Shown: one piece after another, positions 1-12,649 of the stretch
How the letters are laid out: each line of letters opens with the position of its first letter
How positions within the stretch are numbered: position 1 is the stretch's first letter
Assembly: GCA_019914945.1 (NCBI GenBank)
Contig: CM034107.1
Location: 8,680,001 to 8,744,000, forward strand
Length of the DNA: 64,000 nt
Reading direction: 5' to 3'
Source: Typha latifolia
Taxonomy: Eukaryota; Streptophyta; Magnoliopsida; Poales; Typhaceae
Translations under genes and position numbers: made by a program
Notes under the pieces: model-generated
Seen by the model: the letters and a program-made list of their open reading frames with translations, nothing else
Databases searched by the model: none
What the model was told of the DNA's origin: nothing

Positions 1-2532
1 ATAGTACAACTCAATATCTAGATAAACTATTTTCTATACCATCTCATGTCTATAGCTCACCTCATCATTGCTCTAAAATATCTTCTTAGGATATCTCAAG
101 TCACTCTCACGTACCATAATATCTAGGAGGTTAGAAAAGAAATAAAAAGAGTCATGAGCTAAATGCTCAGTGAATAGACCTTATCTCGAATTAGTGATGC
201 GAAACAGAGAGTAAGTTATTTACTGAATAATATAAATCACATAGGAGCATCATGTCATGAATGAATATATAAATATATCCTCAATAATATATAAATGAAA
301 TATAGATATCATATCATAACTGATCAAAGTATATAATTCTTAATAATATATAAATAATCTCCATGTCATATCATCATCATAACTCTCTCTCAAATATGAC
401 ATATATGATGCATGCCGACCATGATCATACTATGATATAAAATACAATCACATATGATGTATATTGACTACTCGATAATCAAGTATATCAGATGATAATG
501 AAATCATATGCATTTCTCAACATCTCAATAATCAATGTCATCTCTGAATATCATCATCATACTAGATCACTGTGCATAATCAACATCTGGTACCCGGTCT
601 CAACATCATGCCTGAAGGCTCAGAGCATACTCTGCCATCCACAAATAATGTCTCAAACATAACTATACCTTGCATCCACTAAGGGTATCAACATCCATCC
701 AGACTGGGCACCCTTATAATTGATAGAAAACGATATGTGTTCGAATGTCTACTGGGCACCCAGACTAACGACCTCGGACGTAAGGCCATAGGATCGCGAC
801 TACGTCGAGCGATCAATCATTCACCAAGCGTGTTCTAACCCTCGCGCCCACTCGGGTATCCTCACGCTTTCTATATCAATCAGATTTCATGCTTTCCTTA
901 TAAATGACAGACCATATGCATTTTATCGAGTACTACAATAGATCATGCAACTCAGAAATTTAGATGGTAAAGAGGCCAATAGAAAAATAATGCAATGCAG
1001 TCTCCAACATTATATGTAACACATGCATCACGTACTAGTCTATCATATGCATACTCATGCTAAAGATCATCTAGACATAAAATTATAATAGTATATAGTC
1101 ATCTTCAATCATCTCTATATATCACCAGCATACTCATATCCCAGATCAATCTAGTCAAATTCATGATAAAGTATACTCAGCTGGAATCATCTCTAGATAA
1201 AGTTATATAATCAGGGTGGAGGCCAAAACATGCATATACATAATTATATAATATATCCTAATTTGAGAAAGACGTCTATGAGATAAGACTAATCATTTTA
1301 GATCAGAAGACCCAACACATGTATCTCCCATCTATCAACCGTCACTAATCGCTAATAAGGTCTACAAGGTCTCACATAAGGGTTTGCAATCTAAAAATGT
1401 TTAGGTAAAATACGATGATTTATTCGGTTTTATAATTTCTACTTATCTTTATAACTAGTTATAAATAAAGATATAAATATAGATAAAAACCTAATTATAA
1501 TTAAGTTGTGGTTCTCACTCTATCTTGATTAATTGGGGACTATGAAGTCTTTACTTAATTATATAAATAATTAATTAGTTAATTAATTAATTAATAAGAC
1601 TAGTATCTTATTCTATACACAATAGTATATAATAAATTATTAAAATTACTTAAAATGTATATATTATGAATACTAGTATATATCTATATGTCTCATGATT
1701 ATAATTAAGGAAACTACTTATTAATCTAACAATATATATATAACACCAATATTTATATGCAACAATTTACAACATAAGAAATCATTAATTTTACTAGTTT
1801 ATTAAGAATAATCGTGTTAACGAATATACGTATATATTAATTAAAATCATTACTGTCTAAATAATCTAGTTATAGTAACTAAAAAAAACCATAGATTAAA
1901 AGGAAATAAATAAATATACAAAAATAATAAAAACTCCGTTGACATAGTTGCCTGAGAGAAGAAGAGAAGGAGAGAAAGAAGAAGAAGAAGAAGAAGAAGA
2001 AGAAGAAGGAAGAAGAAGATAAGGGGGAGGGGAGGAGGAGCTGGGCCGACAAGGAAGGACTTGTTCGCTGCTGGCCAGCCAGCGGCCGGCCTCTCGCCGG
2101 CGACTCAGTTCTGGTGAACCCAAGCCAAAGAGGAAGAAAGTGAGAGAGAAAAGAAGAGAGAAGAAGAGAAAGAAGGAGAGAGAAAGCTCACTAGCGTCGG
2201 TGGAAGCGGCGGCGGCGACGACAGTAGGCCAACGTCAGCACGAGAGAGAGAGAGAGTGAGAGAGAGAGAGTGAGTGAGAGAGAGAGTGAGAGAGAGTGAG
2301 AGAGAGAAAGAGAAGAAAAAAGAGAGGCGGTGGGGACGTCGACGCTATGGCTGTGACGATGACGGACCCACTAGATCCAGATGGCATGGCCTGGTTTGCC
2401 GGGTCTGGCAAGGAGTGCGTTGCACCCCGAGCACGCACCATAGCAACATGGCACTAGGTCGGCCACAACGTGGCCAGCCACGTCGTGGTCGTGCCATGCA
2501 AATAATAATTTTTCTTAGGATGGGTTGTTACA
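1..2532 (-). mobile_element. Ty3/gypsy long terminal repeat, copy 1 (cut by window edge)
   Basis: This is one of three copies in the window of the same roughly 3-kb repeat (others at 26987-30040 and 47970-51086). Its 5' end lies at 2532, where the minus strand reads TGTAACAACCCATCC, the usual start of many plant gypsy LTRs. The shared landmarks are a GC-rich block near the start containing a cluster resembling GGCACGACGTGG, a GA/GAA-rich stretch (1960-2320), then about 1.5 kb of AT-rich DNA with a conserved tract at 590-860. Short reading frames in the GA-rich part are low-complexity and are not genes. The far end lies outside the window, so I cannot say whether this is a solo LTR or part of a full element, but polypurine-like DNA just beyond 2532 points to a 3' LTR. 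Confidence 0.75.
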
Positions 2533-2590
2533 TTTTCCTTCCCCCTTTTTAAAAATTTTGACCTCGAAATTTTTAGGATAAGTTGTTACA
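2533..2590 (-). mobile_element. Gypsy polypurine tract and 3' internal remnant
   Basis: On the minus strand this short piece reads as a second LTR-like head (TGTAACAACTTATCC at 2590), then AAATTTCGAGGTC, then a purine run of the type AAAAAGGGGGAAGG directly before the LTR start at 2532. In plant gypsy elements the end of pol is followed by this kind of polypurine tract, which primes plus-strand DNA synthesis. The rest of the internal region is missing, so the element is truncated here. Confidence 0.55.
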
Positions 2591-2937
2591 AAGAGAGTGT
2601 CATTGAGTTTTGTTAAAGTGTATATTTTATTAATTTTTAGTACTATTTTATTTCAGCGTAGTAATTATTCTTGCCCCTGAAAGCTTATCCGCTATATTGA
2701 AAATTTCAATATATTTGTAAATATAATTGGGGATTGGTTGTCCATGAGTTCACCTTCCTTACTCTCCAATTTCAATATATTTATGAAGGTCAACTCCATG
2801 ATGGCTAACGGGAGTGTAGCAAATAAAGTGTTCATGAGTGGATGTATCGTTGTATTGACGGTAGTCATGATTATGTTGATGATTATAAACCATTTTACTT
2901 TGTATTTTTTCTAACTATCTTTACTTTCCTCATCACA
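2591..2937. other. No gene seen; probable intron or 5' part of the Mutator-like element
   Basis: AT-rich sequence ending in a pyrimidine-rich stretch and CACAG at 2937, which looks like a splice acceptor for the coding remnant that follows. I see no open coding exon here. Confidence 0.3.
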
Positions 2938-4600
2938 GGTTTGGTTCCTAGAGCGTTGGCAAATTTTGGAACCCAATTTCTCTTACACGACTCCTAGAAT
3001 ATTTCGATGGGCTGGTGTTATCAAGTTCTAGAAAGGCACTCTCGCAACTCTTATACCTCAATTGAGTTATGAGAAGGTAGGTCTATTAGAAAGTTATTTA
3101 TTACAGAGTTATTTAATTATGTCTATGACATGCTTATGTAAAACTTTATGTTTTGCATATCCTTCCTCCCATTTAGCTTACTGAAAATAAAAAAATGGTT
3201 AAAAGATTGGATCATGGCTCAGGTGAAATTCTACTGAGAATAAAATTTGTACGTGTTGAGAAAAGAAAAAGAGTCAGTCAAGTACAGATTAAGTTGTACA
3301 CTTAATTATTTTTATTAGATTATCAATAAGTTTATATATATGCCAAATTTATTTTCTTTAGGATGAATCAAAGTTAGCACTCCTTAGTGAGCAAGAATTA
3401 TCCATGTATGCGAGCCGAATGGAACAAGAATCATCCATCCGCAATTTATGTGTAGTTGTGGATGATTTGAATAGACGGATGAGCCAAATATAATAAGAAA
3501 TTGAATTGAAAGCCAAAAACATCCAATTCAAGAGACGATTTCAGAAGATAGAAAATAAGAAGGCAACTGGGACTGCTGAGTGGTCTGGTTTAAGTAGTGG
3601 GACATTTGTGGTGGACCTAAACGAGATGTTCAGATTTCGAAGAAGTCCTTACATGCTTCGCAATTAGATCCAACATTGTTGAGCTGCCTAATGATCATTT
3701 TATGTTGGTAGAAGATGAAGAAGAGGAAGAGTATGATAGTGAATAACATAAGGAAGATGAAGGGAAGGAAGACAAAAAGAAGGAAGAGAAGAAAGGGGAA
3801 GAGGAGAAAGAAAAAGAAGAGAAGGAAGTTGAAGGAAAAGAGGAGAAAGATACGGAAGATAATAGAGGGGAAGATGACCTAGAATTTGGTGGCACAGTGA
3901 GGATAGTCGATAACATATACAAACATGATCAATTACTTATTGCCAAACTAATTAATTCGATAGAAAACATTCTCTCTAACAAATAGGAAATTCCTTTGGC
4001 AGATGCCAAGAAAATAAAAATCTATTCGAAAAGAAAAAAGAAAAGTATCACATTTGATTATCCTGAAACACAATTGCTGGTAGAAGATGATAAATGTTTG
4101 ATTAAATGGATGTTCCTGATACAGGGGTCCCTATTTGGAAAGATGATCACGCGATAGTGGAGAAGTGCCAACTTCTGTCTCTATTAAGTAATTATGAACT
4201 AATTGATAATGAAGTGATTAATTGTTTTAGCAGAATTTGTTTCTATCGGCAATTATAGGAATATAGTTTGTACAACTATTGCATATTTTCATCGACATTT
4301 CTTGATCAAGGTGTTCAAATGCAAAATGATTCCATGGTTGTTGGATTGACTAAAAATTATCTTTTAGAACTTAATAATGCAAAGTTCTGGTTTATCTTCT
4401 GTAGGGCTGATTGTGCGATATTTATAATGTTATATATTGACTATATTTAGAGAGGGCAAGCATTTGATTTTCAACAGGAAGACATGTGTAGACTTAAGGC
4501 TTTAACGTGTGTTTCAATTATTAGGGATGAGATCTCTAGGGTGCTACAAGTACTAAAAGATTTAATTAAGCAAGAATCTCTCTCAATGATTCTTATTTGA
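2938..4600 (+). pseudogene. Ulp1-type (C48) cysteine protease-like gene of a Mutator-like element, broken
   Basis: The pieces read in order like the plant transposon genes that join a DUF1985-like domain to a Ulp1/SENP SUMO-protease domain. At 2938-3080 comes VWFLERWQILEPNF and an IFRWAG motif like the end of DUF1985. A coiled-coil segment follows at 3360-3660, then a strongly acidic and lysine-rich stretch at 3690-3900. The protease C-terminus is at 4268-4600, with RADCAIFIMLYIDYI, where DC is the expected catalytic cysteine of the family, and then RGQAFDFQQEDM. The reading frame is broken by stop codons (for example tandem TAA near 3490 and TAG at 4448) and frame changes, and the His/Trp part of the active site is not recognisable. 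Such genes are carried by Mutator-like elements together with a transposase, as seen downstream here. The family call rests on motifs only. Confidence 0.55.
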
Positions 4601-4629
4601 CCCTATCTAAATTGTAATAGTGAAGTTTG

Positions 4630-5490
4630 TAAATTTTATAGTGAATATTTGCGGCAGTTATTATTATAATTTTGAAAATTGTTAATATAGTTTCGAAAAT
4701 TGTTAATATGTCACTAATAAAAGTTGGTTATTATACTTGCGAATGTTGTTATATAACTATGAAAGTTGTTATTATATTCGCGAAATATGTTATTATAACT
4801 AGCGTTTTAAGGCAAGTTGTTATTATATTTATGAACACTGGTATATAACTACGAAATTTGTTTATATATTTGCGAAAGTTGTTAATATAGTTTCAAAAAT
4901 TGTTAATATAGTTTTGAGAGTTGTTAATATGTCATTAATGAAAGTTATTATTATATTTATGAATGTTGTTATATAACTATGAAATTTGTTATTATATTTG
5001 TGAAATATGTTATTATAAGGTAAGTTGTTATTATATTTGCGAACATTGTTATATTCTACAAAATTTGTTTATATATTTGTGAAAGTTATTATTATATTTA
5101 CGACAGTTGTTAATATAGTTTCAAAAATTATTAATATAGTTCAGAAAGTTGTTAATATGTCATTAATAAAAGTTGTTATTATATTTACGATCGTTGTTAT
5201 ATAACTACGAAAGTTGTTATTATATTTGTAAAATATGTTATTATAACTAGGTGTTTTAAGGTAAGTTGTTATTATATTTGTGACATTGTTATATAACTAC
5301 AAAATTTGTTTATATATTTGTGACAGTTGTTATATAACTATGAAATTTGTTTATATATTTATGAAAGCTGTTATTATATTTGTAACAGTTGTTAATATAG
5401 TTTCAAAAATTATTAATATAGTTCAGAAAATTGTAATATGTCATTAATAAAAATTGTTATTATATTTGTGAACAACAAGATACTCTATAT
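4630..5490. repeat. Degenerate AT-rich tandem array, unit about 210-280 bp
   Basis: The array is built from short phrases such as GTTGTTATTATATTTG and GTTAATATAGTTTC in repeating order. The landmark GTCATTAATAAAAGTTGTTA recurs, with small changes, near 4700, 4930, 5158 and 5440, giving about four diverged units. There is no open reading frame. It lies immediately downstream of the Ulp1-like pseudogene. Confidence 0.8.
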
Positions 5491-5557
5491 TTATATTTTT
5501 AATGAACAATATAAGTATATAATTTACAAAGCTACTACATAGAGAAGAGGAATCACA

Positions 5558-6600
5558 TTAAACATGTGGTCCATTTACGGGACCTAGAATATTAAGCCAA
5601 GGTAGTACATTATGTTTGGTTCGAACAGGAGTAATATCCAAAGAATGGTCATCGGATAGAGGGGCCACACCTTCCATAACTGAAATTATCAAAATAGGAA
5701 ACAATTCAATAGTTATCTCTTCTAAAATCGAGCCATGCCATGTTGGAGATTTCCACCCTCTATGTAGTTGCTGCACCTTTGATTGGGGTAACTCAATCCC
5801 ATGCAGAAGCTCCGGCATGAATTCCTGCAATTATTAGGTTAGAAAATATGGTTGGTGAAGGTGGTGGGATTTAGCCCCATGCAACCTGAGGGGAAGTAGA
5901 AATACCTTGCTCTACTTCAATGTTCTTCTGCACAATTGACAAGGCATTATCTCTGGCAGGATTAGAATATTTGTAATTTTCATAGGTCTCCTTTCTCCAA
6001 ACAGACTAATTAGTAGCAACATCATCCGACCAAAGAAGTTTGGGCTTCATAAAGCACTTATCCCATCCTTCAATAGAAAATGTAAACCTACCAAAGGACG
6101 CTAATACCTTCTTAGTAATATCTTCGACAGATGAATAAGATATAATTGCACTGATGTATGATGAATTTCTACTCCATAATGTAGTAGAGTTGAAGACTTC
6201 CACATAGCTAAAAGGGTTAACTATTTCCCTAATTGATCTCTCATTGCAAAAAAAAAAGGAACATTTGTAAGAAGGATGTAGTATTGCAGTTCATATTTCA
6301 CCACATTATCACTCTCAAGATACCAAGGCTTTAGGATGTAGGAGCCTTCAATTGCCAAATGCCAGCCCTTTATGGTAGCATCCCACATCTGTGCCCTTAA
6401 AGGAAATTCAACGAGATATACACGATCTTCGAGAAGAGTTGCATTCCAATTCCAACTAATGTTGGCAATATCCATCCAATGGTTAAGAGAGGATAAAAGG
6501 TTGTTCCTAGTAATTGCGAGAGAGGTGAGCACTATTGCTGATCGAAGAAGTCTGCAATACTACTCTTTCGCTTTAGGATTATACGACAGATAAACAAAAG
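5558..6600 (-). other. Unrecognised minus-strand coding-like fragments
   Basis: Three minus-strand frames of 65-103 residues (6221-6532, 6006-6203 and 5558-5830) lie in tandem and have normal amino-acid composition with several Trp and Cys residues, unlike the AT-rich surroundings. They could be remains of one interrupted gene of the Mutator-like element, since they lie between its protease and transposase pseudogenes. I do not recognise a domain in them. They may also be chance frames. Confidence 0.25.
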
Positions 6601-7680
6601 AAGTGGATGGCCTATTAAAACCTGGTTCTCTCCAATTTTTTTTCCATAGTAGGTGTTGATTTGAGACAAGAAACAATATGCTACAACAGGCTAAAAAAGA
6701 TTAGCTAGAAACAAGAAGAAAACGTGGGGATCTCTTGGGAGTGGAGGAGACGCCTGAATGAGGCCGATTAATAGTCTCGCAATCATGTAATGATGAATGA
6801 TTATATTTAAAACTGCCATGTGATGATAAAGAATTATCGTGAAGATGCTACTTCACACATATATTTAGGGATACTCATTGATGATCTTCGTGCATATCAA
6901 AAGTCTAAGTATGAAATAGATATGATGATTTTCGTAGAGATACTATGAGGAGACGTGGGGATTTCTTGGAAGTGGAGGAGACCCTCCTGAAGAGACGCCT
7001 CAATTCACGTACTACTTTTATTATTATTCTATTTAGTTTTGTAATTAAATCATGTACTACTTTCGTTATTATAATATTATAGTAAATATTTATTAATATT
7101 TAAACAAACATCAGTATAAACACCTTAATTCACGAACTTCATATATAAGTTGGTTGGCTGATGATATTAATTTCACTATCAAATTAGACATTGGTTGGAA
7201 CCTTTTATAAATAACTGATTATATTCACAAACAACTACAATAAAAAGAGAAAAGAAAGAAGAAGAGCTGGTGATATTGTAAGTATTTTGTCCCTAAGGCT
7301 TACTCGCACATCTACAAAATTAGTCATTTTTTACGGTTGAACAAAATTTTGGAGATATTGCAAATCAGCCTGACGAAGAGGATACTCCTCATTTCAATGT
7401 AGAAAGAGTAGAAATGTACTGTACTCTTCGTGCAACATATTTGCAAGTATTTTTTTTTTCATGTGCAAAATATCCAATAAAGATCACTCAACTAAGTCAT
7501 GTTAGTCGATAAACATGTGTGAAGTAGCATATACCATGTTCTATGTGGTTCTTAGCTGGGTGATCTTCGTTGGACATTTTGCACATCTTCAAATCCCAGC
7601 CAAGAAACACATATTCTTTGTGGTTCTTGGCTCCTCCTCTGATGACTACTATTATCTTAACATTTTTTCTTTTTGTCGTG
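6600..7680. other. Transposon interior without recognisable genes
   Basis: AT-rich DNA with two related phrases around GACGTGGGGATCTCTTGG (6724) and GACGTGGGGATTTCTTGG (6952), each followed by GTGGAGGAGAC. This points to a short internal duplication of about 230 bp. I see no gene. Confidence 0.4.
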
Positions 7681-9350
7681 CTTAATAATGTGTCTTTCTA
7701 CTTAACCTACATACCAAACTGATAAAATTCGTTGTTATGCCAAAGAAATTCGTACTTAAATTACAAACTTCCTTAATATGTTTGAAGCATCTCAAACACT
7801 AGTAAACAATTAATGCTTAAACACAACGTGTCTATGACAAACATGTGTAAATCTAAACACATCAATATAAAATAAATTTAAGAACCTAAACACATCATCC
7901 TTAAACACTAATTATTGTACCTTTAGAATTAAACATAAATAGAGTATTTAAGAACTGTCTTTTTAATAAGTTGGTTGGTGAATGAAATTCGTTCTTATTG
8001 CCTCAACAACTATAGAAGAAAGATAATAATTGTAATAACCTCTTATATTGAATCGTCATTTAAAATTAAACACACTATATATAACAAGAATCATCATTTA
8101 AGAACGAAACCTATTAATAAGGTGGTTGGCAAGTGAAAAGTAAATAAGTTGGTTGGCAGATGAAAGTAAATAAGGTAGTTGGCATGTGATATTAATTCAC
8201 TAACAAATTTATTTAATAGATAGAGTTTAAGGTTTATGGTGGTTACATCAAAAGAGGAAGACGAACGGACGAACAAAAAGGAGAGAGATGAAGATGAAGA
8301 ATTTGTCGACGAATTTCATCCAGAAGAGAGAGAAGCTATACCATGAAGTAGTTCACGTTAACAAGATTAGTCAATCATATTTGTAAGTATTGTGTTCATT
8401 TTAAATATTTTTCAGCTCTTCTCATGGCTAATAATTTGTAAAATATTCTTTACATCCTGCTAAGAAACACATATAACATGCAGCCTATTATAATTTTGAT
8501 AGACAGTTTATAGTTTGCGAAGATCCTTGTGATTAGCTTGGCTCTTCCTCTGATGACTACTATTATCTTAATATTTTTTATTAATGTTGTGCTTAATGAT
8601 AAGTGTCTTTCTGCTTAAACTACAAACAAAACTAGTGAAATTTTGTACTTCTCCTAACGACATTCGTTCTTAAACTATGAATGATATGTTTGAAGATTTT
8701 ACTTCTCCTAATGACATTCGTTCCTAACCTACATTCAGAACTGGTGAAATTCGTTGTTATGCTAAAGGAATTCGTACTTAAATTACGAGCTTTCTTGATA
8801 TATTTGAAGTATCTCAAACATTAGTAAAACTATTGATCATTGTTATATTTGAAGCAAAATTTGTACTTAATAATAAATTGTCTTTCTGCTTAACCTATGT
8901 ACAAAACTAGTGAAATTCGTTATTATGCCAAATGAATTCATACTTAAATTACAAGCTTAGTTGATATGTTTGAAGCATCTCGAACACTAGTAAAATAATT
9001 GATCCTTGATATGTTTGAAGCAAAATTTGTACTTAATGATAAACTGTCTTTTTGCTTAACTTACATACAAAACTGGTGAAATTCGTTATTATGCCAAAAG
9101 AATTTGTACTTAATTTATGAACTTCCTTGATATGTTTGAAGCATCTCAAACACTAATAAAACAATTGATCCTTGATATGTTTGAAGCAAAATTTGTACTT
9201 AATGATAAACTGTCTTTCAACTTAACCTATATACAAAACTGTGAAATTTGTTGTTATGCCAAAGGAATTCATACTTAAATTATGAACTTCGTTGATATAT
9301 TTGAAGCATCTCAAACACTAGTAAACAATTGATGCTTAAACACATCATGT
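7680..9350. repeat. Tandem array with unit of about 165 bp
   Basis: The unit contains TGTCTTTCTGCTTAAC, then AAAACTGGTGAAATTCGTT, GTACTTAAATTACGA and TATGTTTGAAGCATCTC. Copies start near 7690, 8590, 8875, 9040 and 9200; the last three are adjacent and well preserved, while 7690 is separated from the rest by about 900 bp of other AT-rich DNA. There is no coding capacity. It lies just beyond the 3' end of the transposase pseudogene. Confidence 0.75.
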
Positions 9351-9604
9351 CTATGGCAAACATGTGTGAACTTAAACACATCATGTATAAAACAAATTTA
9401 TTCGTAAATACATTATATACAAAACACATTGATTCCTCAACACATTATAGACACACAAAAATAAACACACGAACAGTTAGTAGTTTGATGCGTTGTAGCA
9501 GATGATTGTAAGCTTCCACTACAAATTGCTTGGGAATTCGTGCAAGACCTAGATTTGTGTCTTAGTTTTTTACAATTCGAGCACTTCTTCCTCTGTACTC
9601 CTTA

Positions 9605-11640
9605 GTTTTCACCCTGCGATGGTTTCCTTTTCTTCCGCTTCTAACCAGGTTGAAGTCTCACTAAGAATTGAGTCTGAATATATGGCTAAATATATTTCTT
9701 TTGTGAAATACCTCTCGTAGAACTCATAAGGATCAAAATGCCTAAAGCTTAAAGCAGTAATACCGTGTGTGCATGGAATTCCAAGGATATCCCACGCATG
9801 GCAACTACAAGTTCTTTTTTCCAATGTTCACAACATAACGTCCATCAAAGGTGTTGATCTGGAATTCGGAAATAGAGAACGAAATGACATCGAAAATCAA
9901 GCATTTTCAGGAGAAATGTCTAGAGCATCTTCAATTTTTTTAACCATATGAGTACTACATTTTTCGGCAAGTGCTATTCGATTAAAATATAATTTAGCTA
10001 TCTTTTGTCTTCTCGTCTCCATCAAATGTTGTATAGGCATAGCCTTCGATTAACAAATAATATTGTTTAGGCTTTCAGACATGTTGGTTGTTAGTGTAGA
10101 GTATCTTCTACTCAGAAAATAATAATTAGCTCACGTATTTGTAGGAATTTTACTTATGTAAGCATATTGTTGAGGAAACTCTTGTTTCATCTGCTCCATG
10201 AGGTAATTGAACTCTGTCTTTCTATAAACTTATGCTGCTGCCCAAAACTTATTGTATTGAGGAGAACCCTTTGGAGCATTTGGAAGGTTTTAGGAGATGT
10301 GCACCATACAATATCCATGATAAGCTTCAGAAATGCATCATCCATTGCACGAATCAACCCCTTTTGCCTATCTGATAATATTATCAAATACTCAAATGGT
10401 TCAATTGATACTCGAAAATAATATAAAAACCAAGTCCATGATTTAGTGTTTTCAGTTTCGACAACACAAAATGCCATTGGAAGAATTTAATTATTGGCAT
10501 CCAAACTTGTCGCAACAAGTAAGCAACCTCTATACTTGCCAATTAAGAAAGTAGCGTCAATGTCGAGCAATGGCCGTAGGTGTGACTTGAATGAACGCAA
10601 GTATGCACCAAAAGCCCAAAATACACGTTTAAAATGTCTACAGTCAGCCTATTGAAGTTTAGTTACTATATCAGGATCTCTTTTTTTAAGTTCATGGAGG
10701 TAGCCTTGCAACCACTTGTAGGATTCCTCATAGCTGCCATGGATCTTTTCTATTGGCTTTCGTTTAGCACGATATGCCTTATAGTAACCTACTGAAATAC
10801 CAAAATTTTTTTCTGCATTTCAACTTGAATTATCTTCAATGTGTATGCTTTAGTAATCTTCAGCACCTACTCATGCATTTCATCTCGTATGAATAAACCT
10901 ATACATTGGTTATGATCCCTCCCAGATATACCTTTGTTGCATGCGTGTTGTCCAATAAGATAATTTATCCTGAATGTATCAACACCTACTATTTTTATAG
11001 CCTTTATCTTCCATGGACATTCCTCTAAACTACATCGCACAATAATCTTCTGAGGATTAGTTTTAACAAGCTTTAATTCAAATCTACGCTTGATAGCAAA
11101 TGATTTCAGTGCTTTTGCAAATTCTAATGAGTTTCGGAATATCTATCCTATAAATAGATTATCTGATGTGATATATTGTGCCACTTCAGCTTCAAAGGTT
11201 TCTAAATGTTATAAAATTCTACATAATCAATAGTACTTGAAATATGTTCATTATCACCATAAGGTTAGAAGCACAAGTTTGTCAACACATCACCCTCATC
11301 TATTAGAGATGGATCAATAGAATCAAAGATAGGGAATTCTTCTTGATGATTGCGATTTGTTTCCTCATTTAAAGACGAATCGATACAATCAATGATAGAA
11401 AATTCTTCACCAAGATTCTCATTGTCGTCATGGGAATTAATAACATTTGCTGGGTCAATGTTACTAGAATCACATACAGGAGAATCAACCTCAATGTCGG
11501 GTACATATTGTCCATTTAAGTCGAAGGGCTGATTAGCAGGATGATTGAGAAGAGACGATCCTCCTGCCCCTGAAGTATCCAAGTTAATATTGCTAGAATT
11601 TAAAACATTTGAAATAATAGGCGGCTAGTCATTCATAGAA
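9605..11640 (-). pseudogene. MURA-type Mutator transposase, broken
   Basis: Reading down the minus strand, an acidic N-terminal segment (11265-11600) is followed by the MuDR N-terminal zinc-binding region (about 10900-11130; VRCSLEECPWKIKA with a downstream His and Cys). Next is the DDE core (10190-10640) with LDIDATFLIGKYRG and LSDRQKGLIRAMDD, which hold the first two catalytic acids. A TTNMSESLN motif follows at about 10080. The SWIM zinc finger at 9760-9830 reads CSCHAWDILGIPCTHG. These are the standard landmarks of Mutator transposases, which cut and paste DNA and leave 9-bp target duplications. Several stops and frame changes interrupt the frame, so no active enzyme can be made. It faces the Ulp1-like pseudogene, an arrangement known for plant Mutator-like elements that carry a Ulp1 gene. 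Confidence 0.85.
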
Positions 11641-11689
11641 TTTTTCATCTGGATTGTCCTAAAATAACATTAATAACATGACGATGTCA

Positions 11690-11965
11690 AATATTAAGAA
11701 AATTCGTAGCTAAATTCGTAGTTTAATTATGAAATTTGTAACTAAATTCGTAGTTCAATTACAAATTTAGCTACTATATTTTTTAGTTCAATTCTGAAAT
11801 TCGAAGATAATTGATTGTTCAATTATGAAATTTGTACCTAAATTCATAGTTCAATTGCAAAATTCATAGCTAAATTTATAGTTCAATTACGAAATTTGTA
11901 GATAATTAATAGTTCAATTATGAAATTCGTAGTTAAATTACGAATATCGTCATTAAAGTATGGCA
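11690..11965. repeat. AT-rich short tandem array, unit about 36 bp
   Basis: Repeats of AAATTCGTAGTTCAATTA and close variants run for about 270 bp, upstream of the transposase pseudogene (on its minus strand). They resemble the subterminal repeats found in some Mutator-like elements. They are not coding. Confidence 0.7.
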
Positions 11966-12649
11966 TATGCTAATCAATAACGACTTTTACGTTTAGTGTC
12001 GTCATTAAAGTAAGCAAAAAGTAATTTTCTTACATATGTTCAATGTAATCAAGAACATAAAATGTTAACTCACCCGGATAAATCTTTCTCTTTCCTCGTT
12101 CCAAAAATTTGTATAGCTCAACAGAATAACGGTAACAGATCATACATCTCTATAACATCACTATCTTTAAAGATATCGACAAATATATCATGGTTGTCCG
12201 AAGGGAATAGGAACTTCAAAGAGACTTTAAACTCACTTGAAGGGATTCACATTACTTTAGAGAACTTCGACTTTAAATCTAACAAACTGTATTGTCTGCT
12301 TATACTTCTGTGAAAGATACAACCGCCCTCATAGTGCAAAAATCTCTTCTTATTGTCCAAAATAATAGCACCAATATAGTGAAACAAAACCCTCACATTA
12401 CGGTCAGATAGATGTTCCATTTTTATGAATATAATGAATGAACAAGTGCGAGACAAGATAATGAAGATAAGTTCCTAAATGTACAAATTGGAAGAAGAGG
12501 AAGAAGCAGTTCAATCCGTTCCTACTATGCCCAGTTAATCACCTTCACGAAAAAAATATTACTTTTTCTGTCTGCGGCATTTAGTGAGAGAGTTGAGTAC
12601 AAAAAGAGCAAAGTTGGAAAAAAAAAAGGAAAAAGTATTAAGTGCAAGG
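11966..12649. other. Transposon flank, no gene seen
   Basis: A minus-strand frame at 12247-12456 and a plus-strand one at 12062-12313 overlap; neither has a recognisable motif. The AT-rich tail up to 12649 may include the end of the Mutator-like element, but I could not find a matching terminal inverted repeat near 2590. Confidence 0.3.

Noticed and set aside
3695..3922. Minus-strand Ser/Phe-rich frame
   Set aside because: It is the complement of the acidic, Lys-rich region of the Ulp1-like pseudogene on the plus strand.
4630..9350. Regular repeats considered as a CRISPR-like array
   Set aside because: The units are long, diverged and without unique spacers; this is plant nuclear tandem repeat DNA.
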